Shown: one piece after another, positions 8,957 to 17,782 of the stretch
Layout of the letters: each line of letters starts with the position of its first letter
Position numbering within the stretch: the first letter of the stretch is position 1
DNA from: a virus
Length of the DNA stretch: 64,000 nt
Reading direction: 5' to 3' (one strand)
IMG/VR virus record: IMGVR_UViG_3300024999_000072
Location: 1-64,000 of that record
The notes under the pieces: model-generated
What the model saw: the letters and a program-made list of their open reading frames with translations, nothing else
The model's database searches: none
Told to the model about the DNA's origin: nothing
Translations under genes and position numbers: made by a program

Positions 8957-9432
8957 TTGGCTATGTTGATATCAAAAAGGCTGTATCCGATGTCTTGAAA
9001 GCTAAAGCAAGTTCCGTAAGGGTAACCCCTACCGAGGAATTAAGTGGATTCAGTAAACCTGCTTTCTTTGTGCAGTTAATACCTGTTGGTGATACGGCCT
9101 TTATTGATTACGAAGAAAAGCTTCTAACTATCAATGTCCACTACTTTTCGGCAGAAAAAACCGACACCGCTAACCTAATAATGCTTGACCAACTAAACAA
9201 AGTTTTCTTCAACACTGTGAAAATCGGTGATCGCGTAATCACCCTGAAATCAAAGCGTCACGTAATCGCCGACAACGTCTTGCAGTTTAAATTTGAGCTT
9301 GAATTCTCTAACGACGTTGACGTTGTGGAAGTAAACGGCGAGTGGGTAATGACAACCAAGCTCGATGAAACCTTAGGCTACACAGAAGAATCCGTTGAGC
9401 TCATGCAAGAATTAGAACTCGAGGGGGAATAA
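8953..9432 (+). CDS. Tail terminator-like protein (DUF6838 type)
   Basis: A 159-residue protein between gp10-like and sheath genes, the place of the tail terminator/completion protein in PBSX-like myophages. It has a mixed alpha/beta pattern with KSKRHVIADNVLQFKFELEF and an acidic C-terminus. The family assignment is from recall and position, not a search. Confidence 0.65.
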   Translation: MIGYVDIKKAVSDVLKAKASSVRVTPTEELSGFSKPAFFVQLIPVGDTAFIDYEEKLLTINVHYFSAEKTDTANLIMLDQLNKVFFNTVKIGDRVITLKSKRHVIADNVLQFKFELEFSNDVDVVEVNGEWVMTTKLDETLGYTEESVELMQELELEGE

Positions 9433-9437
9433 ACATT

Positions 9438-10502
9438 ATGGGATTGCCTGAAATAAATATCGCGTTCCAAACCTTAGCTGTAACAGCAATCGCTCGAAGT
9501 GCGAGGGGAATTGTCTCCTTAATCTTAAAGGACTCAACAGTTATCACATTCGATACTAAAATCTATACGGACGTGTCGCAGGTTGATCCAGACGATTGGA
9601 CAGCAGCAAATCTAGACTACATCCAAAAGACGTTTCTCGGCCTTCCGGTAATGGTCATTGTCGAAAGGGTTGCATCGGACGCAGTGAATTACACCGCGGC
9701 CTTAGCAAGACTGATCAATAAGAAGTGGAATTACATGGCCGTACCAGCTATCGAAACTGCAGACGTAGCCACGATATCCACATGGATCAAGGCGCGCCGT
9801 GACACGGACAAGAAAACATTTAAAGCTGTATTGCCTAACAGCATCTCAGACCACGAAGGCATTATTAACTTCGCCACGGATGATTTAGTTGTTGGCGCTA
9901 AAACCTACACGACTGAAGAGTATTGTTGCAGGATAGCAGGGATCGAGGCGGGCCTTCCATTCTCCCGAAGCTCAACCTATTACATCCTATCTGAAGTAGA
10001 CAGTATCACCGAAACAGCCACGCCGGATGTTGACATTGATGCCGGAAAACTCATCTTAGTCAATGATGGCGAGAATATCAAGATTGGTCGAGGCGTAAAC
10101 AGCCTAACCACCACAACTGTAACCAAAGGTGCCAAGTTTAAGAAGATCAAGATCATGGAAGCAATCGATCTTATGCGCGATGACATTCGGAACACCTTTG
10201 CATCGGAGTATGTTGGAAAGATTAACAACTTTTATGACAACAAGGTTCTGTTTTTAACGGCGGTCAACGCTTATCTTAAGGGACTCCAAGGGGACGAAGT
10301 CTTAGACCCGAACTTCACGGCGCTGGCCGAGATCGACGTTGACGCGCAAGAGTTATACCTCCAGTCGCTCGGAACAGATACTAGCAAGCTAACCACGGCG
10401 CAGATCAAAGAATACAACACCGGGAGCAAGGTCTTTCTCAAGGCGAGCGGAAGTCCCCTTGACGCCATGGAAGACCTCGACTTCTCGATGTTAATCGTAT
10501 AG
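9438..10502 (+). CDS. Contractile tail sheath protein, XkdK-like
   Basis: A 354-residue sheath subunit, typical size for PBSX/XkdK-type sheaths. N-terminal strands (GLPEINIAFQTLAVTAIARS) and the C-terminal FLKASGSPLDAMEDLDFSMLIV match the conserved sheath ends. It marks the phage as a myovirus-like particle. The sheath surrounds the tube encoded just downstream. Confidence 0.9.
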   Translation: MGLPEINIAFQTLAVTAIARSARGIVSLILKDSTVITFDTKIYTDVSQVDPDDWTAANLDYIQKTFLGLPVMVIVERVASDAVNYTAALARLINKKWNYMAVPAIETADVATISTWIKARRDTDKKTFKAVLPNSISDHEGIINFATDDLVVGAKTYTTEEYCCRIAGIEAGLPFSRSSTYYILSEVDSITETATPDVDIDAGKLILVNDGENIKIGRGVNSLTTTTVTKGAKFKKIKIMEAIDLMRDDIRNTFASEYVGKINNFYDNKVLFLTAVNAYLKGLQGDEVLDPNFTALAEIDVDAQELYLQSLGTDTSKLTTAQIKEYNTGSKVFLKASGSPLDAMEDLDFSMLIV

Positions 10503-10514
10503 GGGGTGTGAAGC

Positions 10515-10958
10515 GTGGCAAATATCAGAGGGAATAGACAGATAAACGGTTCGTGGGGACAGTTGTGGTGGGATGGCGAATTAGTTTTCGAGGTAGAGTC
10601 TTTTGAGGCAAAGGTAACTGCTAACAGGGAAACTGTGACTATTGGCATGGACGAGGACTCTAAGTTAGTTGGGCTAAAGGGCGAAGGGTCATTCAAAATC
10701 AAAAAGATATTCGGCAGGGGAAAGAAAAAGTTACTCGAAGCGTGGAAAAAGGGCGAAGATCCACGTAGTACGCTAGTTAGCAAAATTAAAGATCCCGATA
10801 CTGTCGGAAATCAATCCGAGCGTGTTTCAATCGATAATGTTTGGTTTGATGAATTGACCTTAACGCAATTCGAACAGGCTAAGAAGTTGGAAGAGGAATA
10901 TAAATTTGGGTTTACTCCGAGCGATGCATCCTTTATGGATACCATTGACGTTCAGTAA
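10515..10958 (+). CDS. Tail tube protein, XkdM-like
   Basis: A 147-residue inner tube protein starting at GTG, with the conserved N-terminal GNRQINGSWGQLWWDGE, including the WDGE motif typical of XkdM/DUF2001 proteins. It lies 12 bases after the sheath gene, the standard order. Confidence 0.9.
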   Translation: MANIRGNRQINGSWGQLWWDGELVFEVESFEAKVTANRETVTIGMDEDSKLVGLKGEGSFKIKKIFGRGKKKLLEAWKKGEDPRSTLVSKIKDPDTVGNQSERVSIDNVWFDELTLTQFEQAKKLEEEYKFGFTPSDASFMDTIDVQ

Positions 10959-10982
10959 ATAGGAGAAGGGAATGGGATTACA

Positions 10983-11548
10983 ATGGAAACTAAGGAAATT
11001 AAGAAAAAGCTAACCATCGGCGACCTAATAGCCAATGCCGACAAGATCAAGGGCCTGAAAAACGAAACCAAAGAATTGTACATCAAGTCATTAGATGCCA
11101 CAATAACCATCATGAAGCCAAGTAGACCTACCATCCTGGACAGCAACTGCTTAAGTAAAGAAGATGCAAATCTTTTCTTGGTCTACGAATGTGTTACTGA
11201 ACCAAACTTGAAGGATGCCGCGTTGCAGGCCGCATACGGCGTAACCGGGTATGAGATTGCGGTGGAAATCATGGACCCTGGGGAAATGGATAATGTCGCA
11301 AAGGAAATGATTAAATTCTCCGGCTATGATGCAGGGAGCGTAAGCGTTGTTGAAGACATAAAAAACTAATAAAAGGTAATTCGGAGTTGCGCCTTGTGCA
11401 TTACTACTTGCAAAAAGGTTTCACTCTGGATTACCTTTTGAATTTGTCTGAAAAAGAAAAGATTTACCTTTCAGCTAGTATGAGTCTGGCGTATGAGGAA
11501 AAAGCAGAAGAATGGAATCGTGGTCACTTGGTTTATTTCGGCAAGTGA
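10983..11548 (+). CDS. Tail assembly chaperone, XkdN-like, with programmed -1 frameshift product
   Basis: The zero-frame product (10983-11369) is a 128-residue XkdN-like chaperone ending EDIKN. Its last codons form the slippery heptamer A AAA AAC at 11360-11366, immediately before TAA. A -1 slip there opens a 60-codon extension (ELRLVHYYLQKGFTLDYLLN..., stop TGA at 11546-11548) with no start of its own. This is the two-product arrangement of G/GT-type chaperones, where a minority fusion recruits the tape measure. The extension sequence is typical of the second domain. Two products from one start are therefore expected. Confidence 0.88.
11360..11366 (+). other. Ribosomal -1 frameshift slippery heptamer
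   Basis: A AAA AAC in the correct phase (last base of ATA, then AAA AAC) directly before the TAA stop of the short chaperone. It matches the classical X XXY YYZ consensus. No strong hairpin is seen right after it, but a 17-bp stem lies about 150 bases downstream. Confidence 0.85.
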
Positions 11549-11558
11549 CCACGATTCC
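11514..11558 (+). repeat. Perfect 17-bp inverted repeat (RNA hairpin) at the chaperone/tape-measure junction
   Basis: Left arm GGAATCGTGGTCACTTG (11514-11530) and its exact complement (11542-11558) flank an 11-base loop. The hairpin spans the end of the frameshifted chaperone and lies just ahead of the tape measure start. There is only a short T-run, so it may be an mRNA processing or translation-control element as well as an attenuator. Confidence 0.85.
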
Positions 11559-11575
11559 TTTGAGGCGGTGGTGAT

Positions 11576-13978
11576 GTGGCAGACCATGAAATAGGCGCTA
11601 TCCTGACGCTGCGCGATAACATGAGCGCTACACTCAGAGGGGTGCGCGGGGAACAGGCAGCCTTTAGGCGGGACGCTCAAGAGACTCAGGAAACCATGGG
11701 TAGGCCAATGGAATTCAAGGTACACGCGGCTGAAGCAGCTAGAATGATTGCAGGGATAGGATTAGCTGCAGGGGCGGCGGCATTGGCAGTCGGAGGACTA
11801 GCGCTTAACTTCGGTGATGATCTTAAAAAGTCACTGAACGGGGCTCAGGCGGCAACCGGAGCAACAGATGAAGCTATTGCGGGTATGAAAGATACCATGT
11901 TGGCTATATACAACAACAATTTTGGAGAAAATTTCGCAGAAATAGGTAATGTGATGGGCCTAGTTACCCAGCAAACTGATTTAACTGGTGAAGCATTACA
12001 GAAGATGACCGAGGGCGCGTTTGTTATGCGAGATGCGTTCGAAATGGATGTAGCTGGTTCTGTAGAAACCGCCGGGGTAATGATGAAGAACTTCGGCATT
12101 GACTCAGATCAGGCGTACAATCTTATCGCGCAAGGTGCTCAAAAAGGCCTTAACAAACAAGGTGACCTGCTTGACGTGCTGAAGGAATACGGTCCACATT
12201 TTGCCAAATTAGGGTTTAGCGCAGAAGAATCTATGAATATGTTGGCAAACGGAGCTGCTGGCGGAGTCTTTTCGGTTGACCAACTCGGGGATGTAGTTCA
12301 TGAATTTGGGCGAAAAATGCGTGAGGAAGATCTATCAAAACCACTGCAAGAGCTTGGCTTGAATAGCGAAAAGTATACTGGCATGGTCGCAAAAGGTGGA
12401 GAAACAGCCAAGCAAGCTTTTCAAGAAATTGCAGGAAAAGTAGCGGCAATAGAAGATCCTGTCAAGCGAAATCAAGTAGGTATAGGTATCTTTGGCGACA
12501 TGATGGGTGAGGTAGGCATTGAAGGTGTACTAGCCATGGCTAACACCAAGGGAGCAATAAGCAAAACAACCGATGCCCTCGGAAAAATAAACGCAGTCAA
12601 ATACAATACCTTTGGCGAGGCCATGACGGGCATAAAACGGAATCTTGAAACAGGCATACTGCTCCCGTTAAGCGATAAGGTAATGCCTAAGGTTAATGCG
12701 TTCGCTGGATGGATCACATCGAACATGCCGGTAATAAAAAACGAGATCAGCTACGCAATGGATGTGGCCAGCGAAGCATTCGGTGCAGTTTCCGACACTG
12801 CAAACGCAACCATTATACCTGCATTTAACTTCATATACCAAACAGTATCTGATCATATGCCACAAATCAGGGCAACAACTGAAGTTGCGTTCGACGCTAT
12901 ATCCTCAGCTGGCACGAAGGTTTCCGACACAGTGAAGACGATTGGCAAAGAGTTTTCTGATCACAAAACAGCCATCGAGGTAACAGCTGGCGTTATAACA
13001 GTTTTATTTATTCCTGCTTTGATTGCATCGGGAGTTGAGGCGGTGTTGAGCGGCGCCAAAATAGCTGGCTCATTCGTTGCGTCAATTATAAGCACGGGCG
13101 TAGAATCTGTCATTGCTGGCGTAAGAATGGCAACGGGAGTTATTGCGTCGACCATATCCTACGCAGCCACCGGAATTAAGGCAACGGCATCCATAGCTGG
13201 GATGATCCTAAAGATTGGAATCGCTACAATTAGTTTTGTTGCCCACGGAATTGCAGTGGGAGCAATAAGTGCAGCAACAGGTATAGCCACAGCAGCACAA
13301 TGGGCACTTAACGCAGCCATGAGCGCCAATCCAATCGGTGCAGTAATTTTGCTGATAGTCGGACTGGTGGCCGCAGGAGTTCTGTTGTATAAAAATTGGG
13401 ACACAATAAAAGAAAAGGTTGCCGATGTAGGGACAGCAATCGAAAATGGATTTAAGACTGGCGTCAACGGAGCCATTGGCGTAATTAATGGTTTAATCGA
13501 AGCAATAAGGCATATCCCAGGATTCGGGGACACACCTCTAATCGCCAAGATTGCTATCGAGCAAACAACAACTGAAAAACGTAGTAGCTTTGATGCTATG
13601 AGGGGTATTGATAACAATGCCGGTGGAACGGATAACTTTCGCGGAGGTCTTACATGGGTCGGCGAAGAGGGGCCCGAGATACTCAATCTACCGGGAGGTA
13701 GCCAGATAATACCTAACAATGAGGTATCAAGCTACGTGTCATCACCTCCCCCTTTCGACGGATATATCGAAAAAATTAGTAGAGGTAGTAATCGAATACA
13801 ACCCGCCAGCGATAATCCTTATAATGGCGGTGGCGGCAGTGGATCAACTCCAAGAAGTAGTAAAACAGGCGGTGTAGTTGTCAATATGTACGGTACCACC
13901 ATAAGGGAAGAGGCAGATATAGGAAAGGTCGCAGATGCAATCCTTTTAAAGATCGATGACGCAGCCTCAAATAGTTAA
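11576..13978 (+). CDS. Tail tape measure protein
   Basis: An 800-residue protein that sets tail length and is threaded through the tube. It starts at GTG behind GGCGGTGGTG. Residues 1-45 are charged and helical; a hydrophobic helix lies at about 55-80. Residues 90-400 resemble the TP901-type minor tail protein core. A long hydrophobic stretch (about 470-610) offers several membrane-insertion helices. The C-terminus has a GGLTWVGEEGPEILNLPGG motif common in tape measures, then a Gly/Ser-rich tail. Confidence 0.92.
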   Translation: MADHEIGAILTLRDNMSATLRGVRGEQAAFRRDAQETQETMGRPMEFKVHAAEAARMIAGIGLAAGAAALAVGGLALNFGDDLKKSLNGAQAATGATDEAIAGMKDTMLAIYNNNFGENFAEIGNVMGLVTQQTDLTGEALQKMTEGAFVMRDAFEMDVAGSVETAGVMMKNFGIDSDQAYNLIAQGAQKGLNKQGDLLDVLKEYGPHFAKLGFSAEESMNMLANGAAGGVFSVDQLGDVVHEFGRKMREEDLSKPLQELGLNSEKYTGMVAKGGETAKQAFQEIAGKVAAIEDPVKRNQVGIGIFGDMMGEVGIEGVLAMANTKGAISKTTDALGKINAVKYNTFGEAMTGIKRNLETGILLPLSDKVMPKVNAFAGWITSNMPVIKNEISYAMDVASEAFGAVSDTANATIIPAFNFIYQTVSDHMPQIRATTEVAFDAISSAGTKVSDTVKTIGKEFSDHKTAIEVTAGVITVLFIPALIASGVEAVLSGAKIAGSFVASIISTGVESVIAGVRMATGVIASTISYAATGIKATASIAGMILKIGIATISFVAHGIAVGAISAATGIATAAQWALNAAMSANPIGAVILLIVGLVAAGVLLYKNWDTIKEKVADVGTAIENGFKTGVNGAIGVINGLIEAIRHIPGFGDTPLIAKIAIEQTTTEKRSSFDAMRGIDNNAGGTDNFRGGLTWVGEEGPEILNLPGGSQIIPNNEVSSYVSSPPPFDGYIEKISRGSNRIQPASDNPYNGGGGSGSTPRSSKTGGVVVNMYGTTIREEADIGKVADAILLKIDDAASNS

Positions 13979-13996
13979 AAAGAGGGGGGAACACCA

Positions 13997-14395
13997 ATGG
14001 AATTTTGGCTAATCCAAGGCACTGAAAAATTACAACTCCCCGTTCCTCCTCCCAAATACGGCATTAAGCGCTCGCAGAATAACAGCACCGTTATCGTCGA
14101 AGGAATCGGAGAAGTAAGTTTCATAGGCAAGCCCAAACTGGCAGAGATACCAACAATCGAATCATTCTTCCCCAAACAAGCCTACAGTTTTTGCCAATAC
14201 AAAACCTTTCCGACACCCAAAGAGTGTACGGGCCTAATTGAAAAATGGATAACAAGCGGGAAACCGATCAGATATTTAGTTACAGATGCCATAAACACTG
14301 AATGCACTATAGAGAGTTTTGAGTATGGCGAGCGCGATGGAACTGGGGACGTGTATTTTAGTCTAACCCTTAAAGAGTACAAGGCGATCACATGA
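13997..14395 (+). CDS. Baseplate hub-adaptor protein, XkdP-like without LysM
   Basis: A 132-residue protein between tape measure and XkdQ-like hub. Residues 10-60 (LQLPVPPPKYGIKRSQNNST) and the overall pattern match the N-terminal domain of XkdP/YqbP-type tail proteins. Those usually carry a LysM domain, which is absent here. It overlaps the next gene by 4 bases. Confidence 0.75.
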   Translation: MEFWLIQGTEKLQLPVPPPKYGIKRSQNNSTVIVEGIGEVSFIGKPKLAEIPTIESFFPKQAYSFCQYKTFPTPKECTGLIEKWITSGKPIRYLVTDAINTECTIESFEYGERDGTGDVYFSLTLKEYKAIT

Positions 14396-15378
14396 TTAAG
14401 CTCTACAGCCTCTACAACGGGGTCACATACGACATAACCAATTTTATTAAGAGCATAAGCAACTCGGGTGATAAAGCACAAGCGGCTCGTAAACTGGACA
14501 TCACGCTTGCCTATCCAATATGGGATCGTAACCAGCCAAGGGCACAAATCGGACCAGGCACAAAGGTCTGGCTACTGTTGGATGGCAAGGAAATATTTCG
14601 AGGGGTAGTTTGGAATAGAGATATTAACTCCTCCAGTGAAGATTTACCATTTGTCGTCTACGACTATTTAATTTATCTCACGAAATCCAAGGTGACCTAC
14701 AATTTTATAAATATCACTCCGGAAGATGCTACCCAAAAGATATGCGCCGAACTCGGAATAGAAACCGGAGACCTTGCCAGCACAGGAATCTCCGTTAATA
14801 GGCTAATCGCTCAGAAAACAGGTTATGAAGCCATCATGGAGATGTACACACAGGCAAGCAAAACGACCGGAAAAAAGTATATCCAGGTCATGGACGGAGT
14901 AAAACTTAGCGTCATTGAAAAGGGTAACGTCGTTGCAGATTATACCTTGAGGTCTCGACTTGATGGCGTAGGAAATAACATGGTAAGCACCAGTTACCGC
15001 GACACAATGGACGGTATGATCAACAAAGTCAAAATCTATGACGACAAGAATAATTACGTCAGTGAAGTTAGTAATGGTTCGATCGATGAGTTTGGTTTAA
15101 TCCAAGACAATTACGTCCAAGAAAAGGACAAGGACAGTAATGTTGTAGCTAATGGGATGTTAACTGGCATACAGCAAGACGTAACAATCCAATCCGTTGG
15201 TAATTGGGCTTGTCGAACTGGATGCGCGGTGAATACCGAAATATTCTACATCGACATTCTGCAAAATGCGGTGATGTTTATTGAGGGAGACGCTCATACA
15301 TGGGAAGTAGGTACCGGGAAATATACGATGTCACTAAACTTAAGCTTTAAAAATGCCATGGACAGCAAGGGGGAATAG
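14392..15378 (+). CDS. Baseplate hub protein, XkdQ/YqbQ-like
   Basis: A 328-residue hub component of the gpD/gp27 type, forming the central base of the contractile tail. It is placed exactly as XkdQ in PBSX-like clusters, after the XkdP-like gene and before the DUF2577 gene. The beta-rich N-terminus and GVKLSVIEKGNVVADYTL region fit the family. Confidence 0.85.
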   Translation: MIKLYSLYNGVTYDITNFIKSISNSGDKAQAARKLDITLAYPIWDRNQPRAQIGPGTKVWLLLDGKEIFRGVVWNRDINSSSEDLPFVVYDYLIYLTKSKVTYNFINITPEDATQKICAELGIETGDLASTGISVNRLIAQKTGYEAIMEMYTQASKTTGKKYIQVMDGVKLSVIEKGNVVADYTLRSRLDGVGNNMVSTSYRDTMDGMINKVKIYDDKNNYVSEVSNGSIDEFGLIQDNYVQEKDKDSNVVANGMLTGIQQDVTIQSVGNWACRTGCAVNTEIFYIDILQNAVMFIEGDAHTWEVGTGKYTMSLNLSFKNAMDSKGE

Positions 15379-15381
15379 CAA

Positions 15382-15750
15382 GTGCCAAGGGACCCATACG
15401 TCAGACTCCTAGAACACATGAAAGTGCAAGGGGCAAAGCTTAACACCCCTTATGTCCAAATCGGTATAGTCGTGTCCCCTGATCCGTTAACCATTAAGTT
15501 GGGAGACTTGCAGATCGGCAAGGAAAATCTCTTGGTTGCTGATGACCTGTTGCCGGGCTATGCGCGAAAGATCACTATACCGACAACCCCTGCCACTGGT
15601 GGGACAACAACGGGAAGTATCACGAGCATCGGCATACCGGAGGCTGATCTTACTTTAACAGATGGACTCAAGGCAGATGATATTGTTGCGCTAATACCAA
15701 CATTGGACGGTCAGATTTATATCGTACTAGCAAGGTTGGTTAGACCATGA
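15382..15750 (+). CDS. Baseplate spike-associated protein, DUF2577/XkdR-like
   Basis: A 122-residue protein starting at GTG and beginning PRDPYVRLLEHMKVQG. The PYVQIGIVVSPDPLTIKLG and VALIPTLDGQIYIVLARL segments are characteristic of DUF2577 (OB-fold-like). It overlaps the next gene by 4 bases. Confidence 0.85.
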   Translation: MPRDPYVRLLEHMKVQGAKLNTPYVQIGIVVSPDPLTIKLGDLQIGKENLLVADDLLPGYARKITIPTTPATGGTTTGSITSIGIPEADLTLTDGLKADDIVALIPTLDGQIYIVLARLVRP

Positions 15751-16184
15751 GTATATTCCCGTCGGAGAACGTAACCATAAGCACTCTTATCCAGGCCACA
15801 GTGACCGCGTCGACAGAATTACCTTTAGCAAAGGAGTATGCATGGGATTACGACCTTAATGACTTCCTGCTTGTTGACGGTAAAAACGTCATCGTAACGG
15901 GCAAGGAAGCGGTCAAGGTATGGATTTGGAAAGCCCTTCATACCCCGAAAAACAGGTACAGGGCCTATACCAAAACGTACGGTAATGAACTAGAAACATT
16001 AGTCAACTCGGGACTTTCAACCGGGGCCTTGAGATCTGAGCTTGAGCGCTATCTGAAAGAATCTCTTCTAATTAATGCGTATATTACAGGCATCAAAAGC
16101 ATCGAGATAAGTATTGACGGCAGCAAGACTGACGTTAGCTTCACCGCGACAACTGTTTACGGGGATGTGATTATTAGTGTTTAG
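15747..16184 (+). CDS. Baseplate wedge protein, DUF2634/XkdS-like (gp25-type)
   Basis: A 145-residue protein with the gp25-like lysozyme-fold signature WIWKALHTPKNRYRAY and GNELETLV. These proteins join sheath to wedge in contractile tails. It overlaps the following baseplate J gene by 8 bases. Confidence 0.88.
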   Translation: MSIFPSENVTISTLIQATVTASTELPLAKEYAWDYDLNDFLLVDGKNVIVTGKEAVKVWIWKALHTPKNRYRAYTKTYGNELETLVNSGLSTGALRSELERYLKESLLINAYITGIKSIEISIDGSKTDVSFTATTVYGDVIISV

Positions 16185-17256
16185 TGAGGGTAGTTTAACA
16201 ATCTTAAACAGAATGCTGGGCAACGTGTCCTCTGACCTAAATAAGTCGGAGGGCAATTTTGTTTATGATTCCCTTTCCCCGGCGAGCATTGAGATTGCCC
16301 AGCAGGGGACAAGCTTAGATGCGGTAGTGAGTAAATTCGACATTGAAAATCTCTCGGGAGATGAACTAGCACTTAGGATCTACCAACGCACGGGCAAGAC
16401 GAGAAATGAAGCAACGTTCGCAACTGCAACCGTTACCATAACTGGAACAGGAACTATTAGTATTGGTGATTTAGTACAAACGCCAGGGGGCATCCGGTTT
16501 AAGTCTTTAGAGCAGAAAGTGATAATTACCACTGCTGACGTTGATGTACAGGCGGTCGTTGCAGGAGCTAGTGGTATGGTCCCGGCAAATCAGATAACTC
16601 AATTTCCTGTCGCAATCGCAGGGTTAATAAGTGTAACCAATGCGGATCTAACGCAAGACGGCTTCGATGCCGAGAGTGACGCATCTCTCTTGCAGAGGTA
16701 CTATGATTATGTTAAAAGTCCTGCAACTGGGGGAAACATAGCTCAATTTGTCAACCTAATAAAGGATTACGATGGCGTGGGCGATGTCAAGGTTTACCCG
16801 ACTTGGGACGGTAATAACACGGTTAAACTTGTGATCATAGACGCTAATAAATTACCTCCTAGCACTGAAGTTGTAGATGGGGCACAGGCATATATGGACC
16901 CATTGGGTGATGGGTGGGGGCAGGGATATGGAGCAGCGCCATATGGGGCGTTTACCACAGTAGAGGGTGCAGCAGAAAAAATTATTACTGTTGGTTTTAC
17001 GGCAACGAAAGACACCAATTATACTGATGAGCAACGGCAAACTAACGTCGAAGCTAGCTTAGTAGCCTATTTTAAGTCTATTGCATTCGTGGAAAGTGCT
17101 GTAAGTTATGCCAAGATCGGAGCCGCAGTGTTGTCCAGCGCTGGAGTATTGGACTATACAGACTTAACGGTAAATACGGGTACCGCAAATATTGCGCTAA
17201 GTTATACGTCAACCTTAACTGAAGCCCCTGTTTTGGGGGTGGTAACCATTGCGTAG
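16177..17256 (+). CDS. Baseplate wedge protein J (XkdT-like)
   Basis: A 359-residue baseplate J/gp47-like wedge subunit starting at GTG. The central segment DGFDAESDASLLQRYYDYVKSPATGGN is the family hallmark. It overlaps both neighbours by 8 bases, showing tight coupling in the baseplate operon. Confidence 0.92.
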   Translation: MFSEGSLTILNRMLGNVSSDLNKSEGNFVYDSLSPASIEIAQQGTSLDAVVSKFDIENLSGDELALRIYQRTGKTRNEATFATATVTITGTGTISIGDLVQTPGGIRFKSLEQKVIITTADVDVQAVVAGASGMVPANQITQFPVAIAGLISVTNADLTQDGFDAESDASLLQRYYDYVKSPATGGNIAQFVNLIKDYDGVGDVKVYPTWDGNNTVKLVIIDANKLPPSTEVVDGAQAYMDPLGDGWGQGYGAAPYGAFTTVEGAAEKIITVGFTATKDTNYTDEQRQTNVEASLVAYFKSIAFVESAVSYAKIGAAVLSSAGVLDYTDLTVNTGTANIALSYTSTLTEAPVLGVVTIA

Positions 17257-17782
17257 CGATAACCTAAAGAGCTACCTTCCTTCGTTTCTAAGCGCTACTC
17301 AGCTTTTTACAGAGATATTTAATGCCGGAGGTCAAGAGTTAGACGGCATAGATGTTAATATTGCGGATCTAAATGCTCAATTCAACGTCGATACAGCTAC
17401 CTGGGCCTTGGATAAATACGAGAAAGAATTAGGAATAGCAACGGATTACACCAAGGCTCTGGATTACCGGCGGAGTGTCATAAAATCAAAGTGGCGAGGA
17501 ACAGGTAAGTTAGATGCTGCCTTGATAAAAACGGTCTGTGATGCCTTTACCAATGGCGATGTTTCGGTAACATTCGACGGAACAATCCATGTAAAATTCA
17601 ACAGCGTCTTAGGTATTCCGCCGAACATTGATGACCTAGGAGTTGCGGTCGAGCAAATCAAACCAGCATATTTATTGCTGGATTATTTATTTTCATTCCT
17701 TTTGATTAGCGATATTGACCAGATAATGACCATAGATGATCTGCAATTAACTACATTAGATAAGTTCGCTGGAGGTGCATAA
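17249..17782 (+). CDS. Tail protein, DUF2313/YmfQ (XkdU-like)
   Basis: A 177-residue protein starting at TTG. It begins RSDNLKSYLPSFLSATQLF and has the ALDYRRSVIKSKWRGTGKLD motif of DUF2313, linking baseplate and fibres. It ends directly before the fibre gene. Confidence 0.88.
   Translation: MRSDNLKSYLPSFLSATQLFTEIFNAGGQELDGIDVNIADLNAQFNVDTATWALDKYEKELGIATDYTKALDYRRSVIKSKWRGTGKLDAALIKTVCDAFTNGDVSVTFDGTIHVKFNSVLGIPPNIDDLGVAVEQIKPAYLLLDYLFSFLLISDIDQIMTIDDLQLTTLDKFAGGA

Noticed and set aside
13159-13719. 186-codon minus frame opposite the tape measure
   Set aside because: Low-complexity shadow of the hydrophobic tape measure region; no start signal and no operon context.
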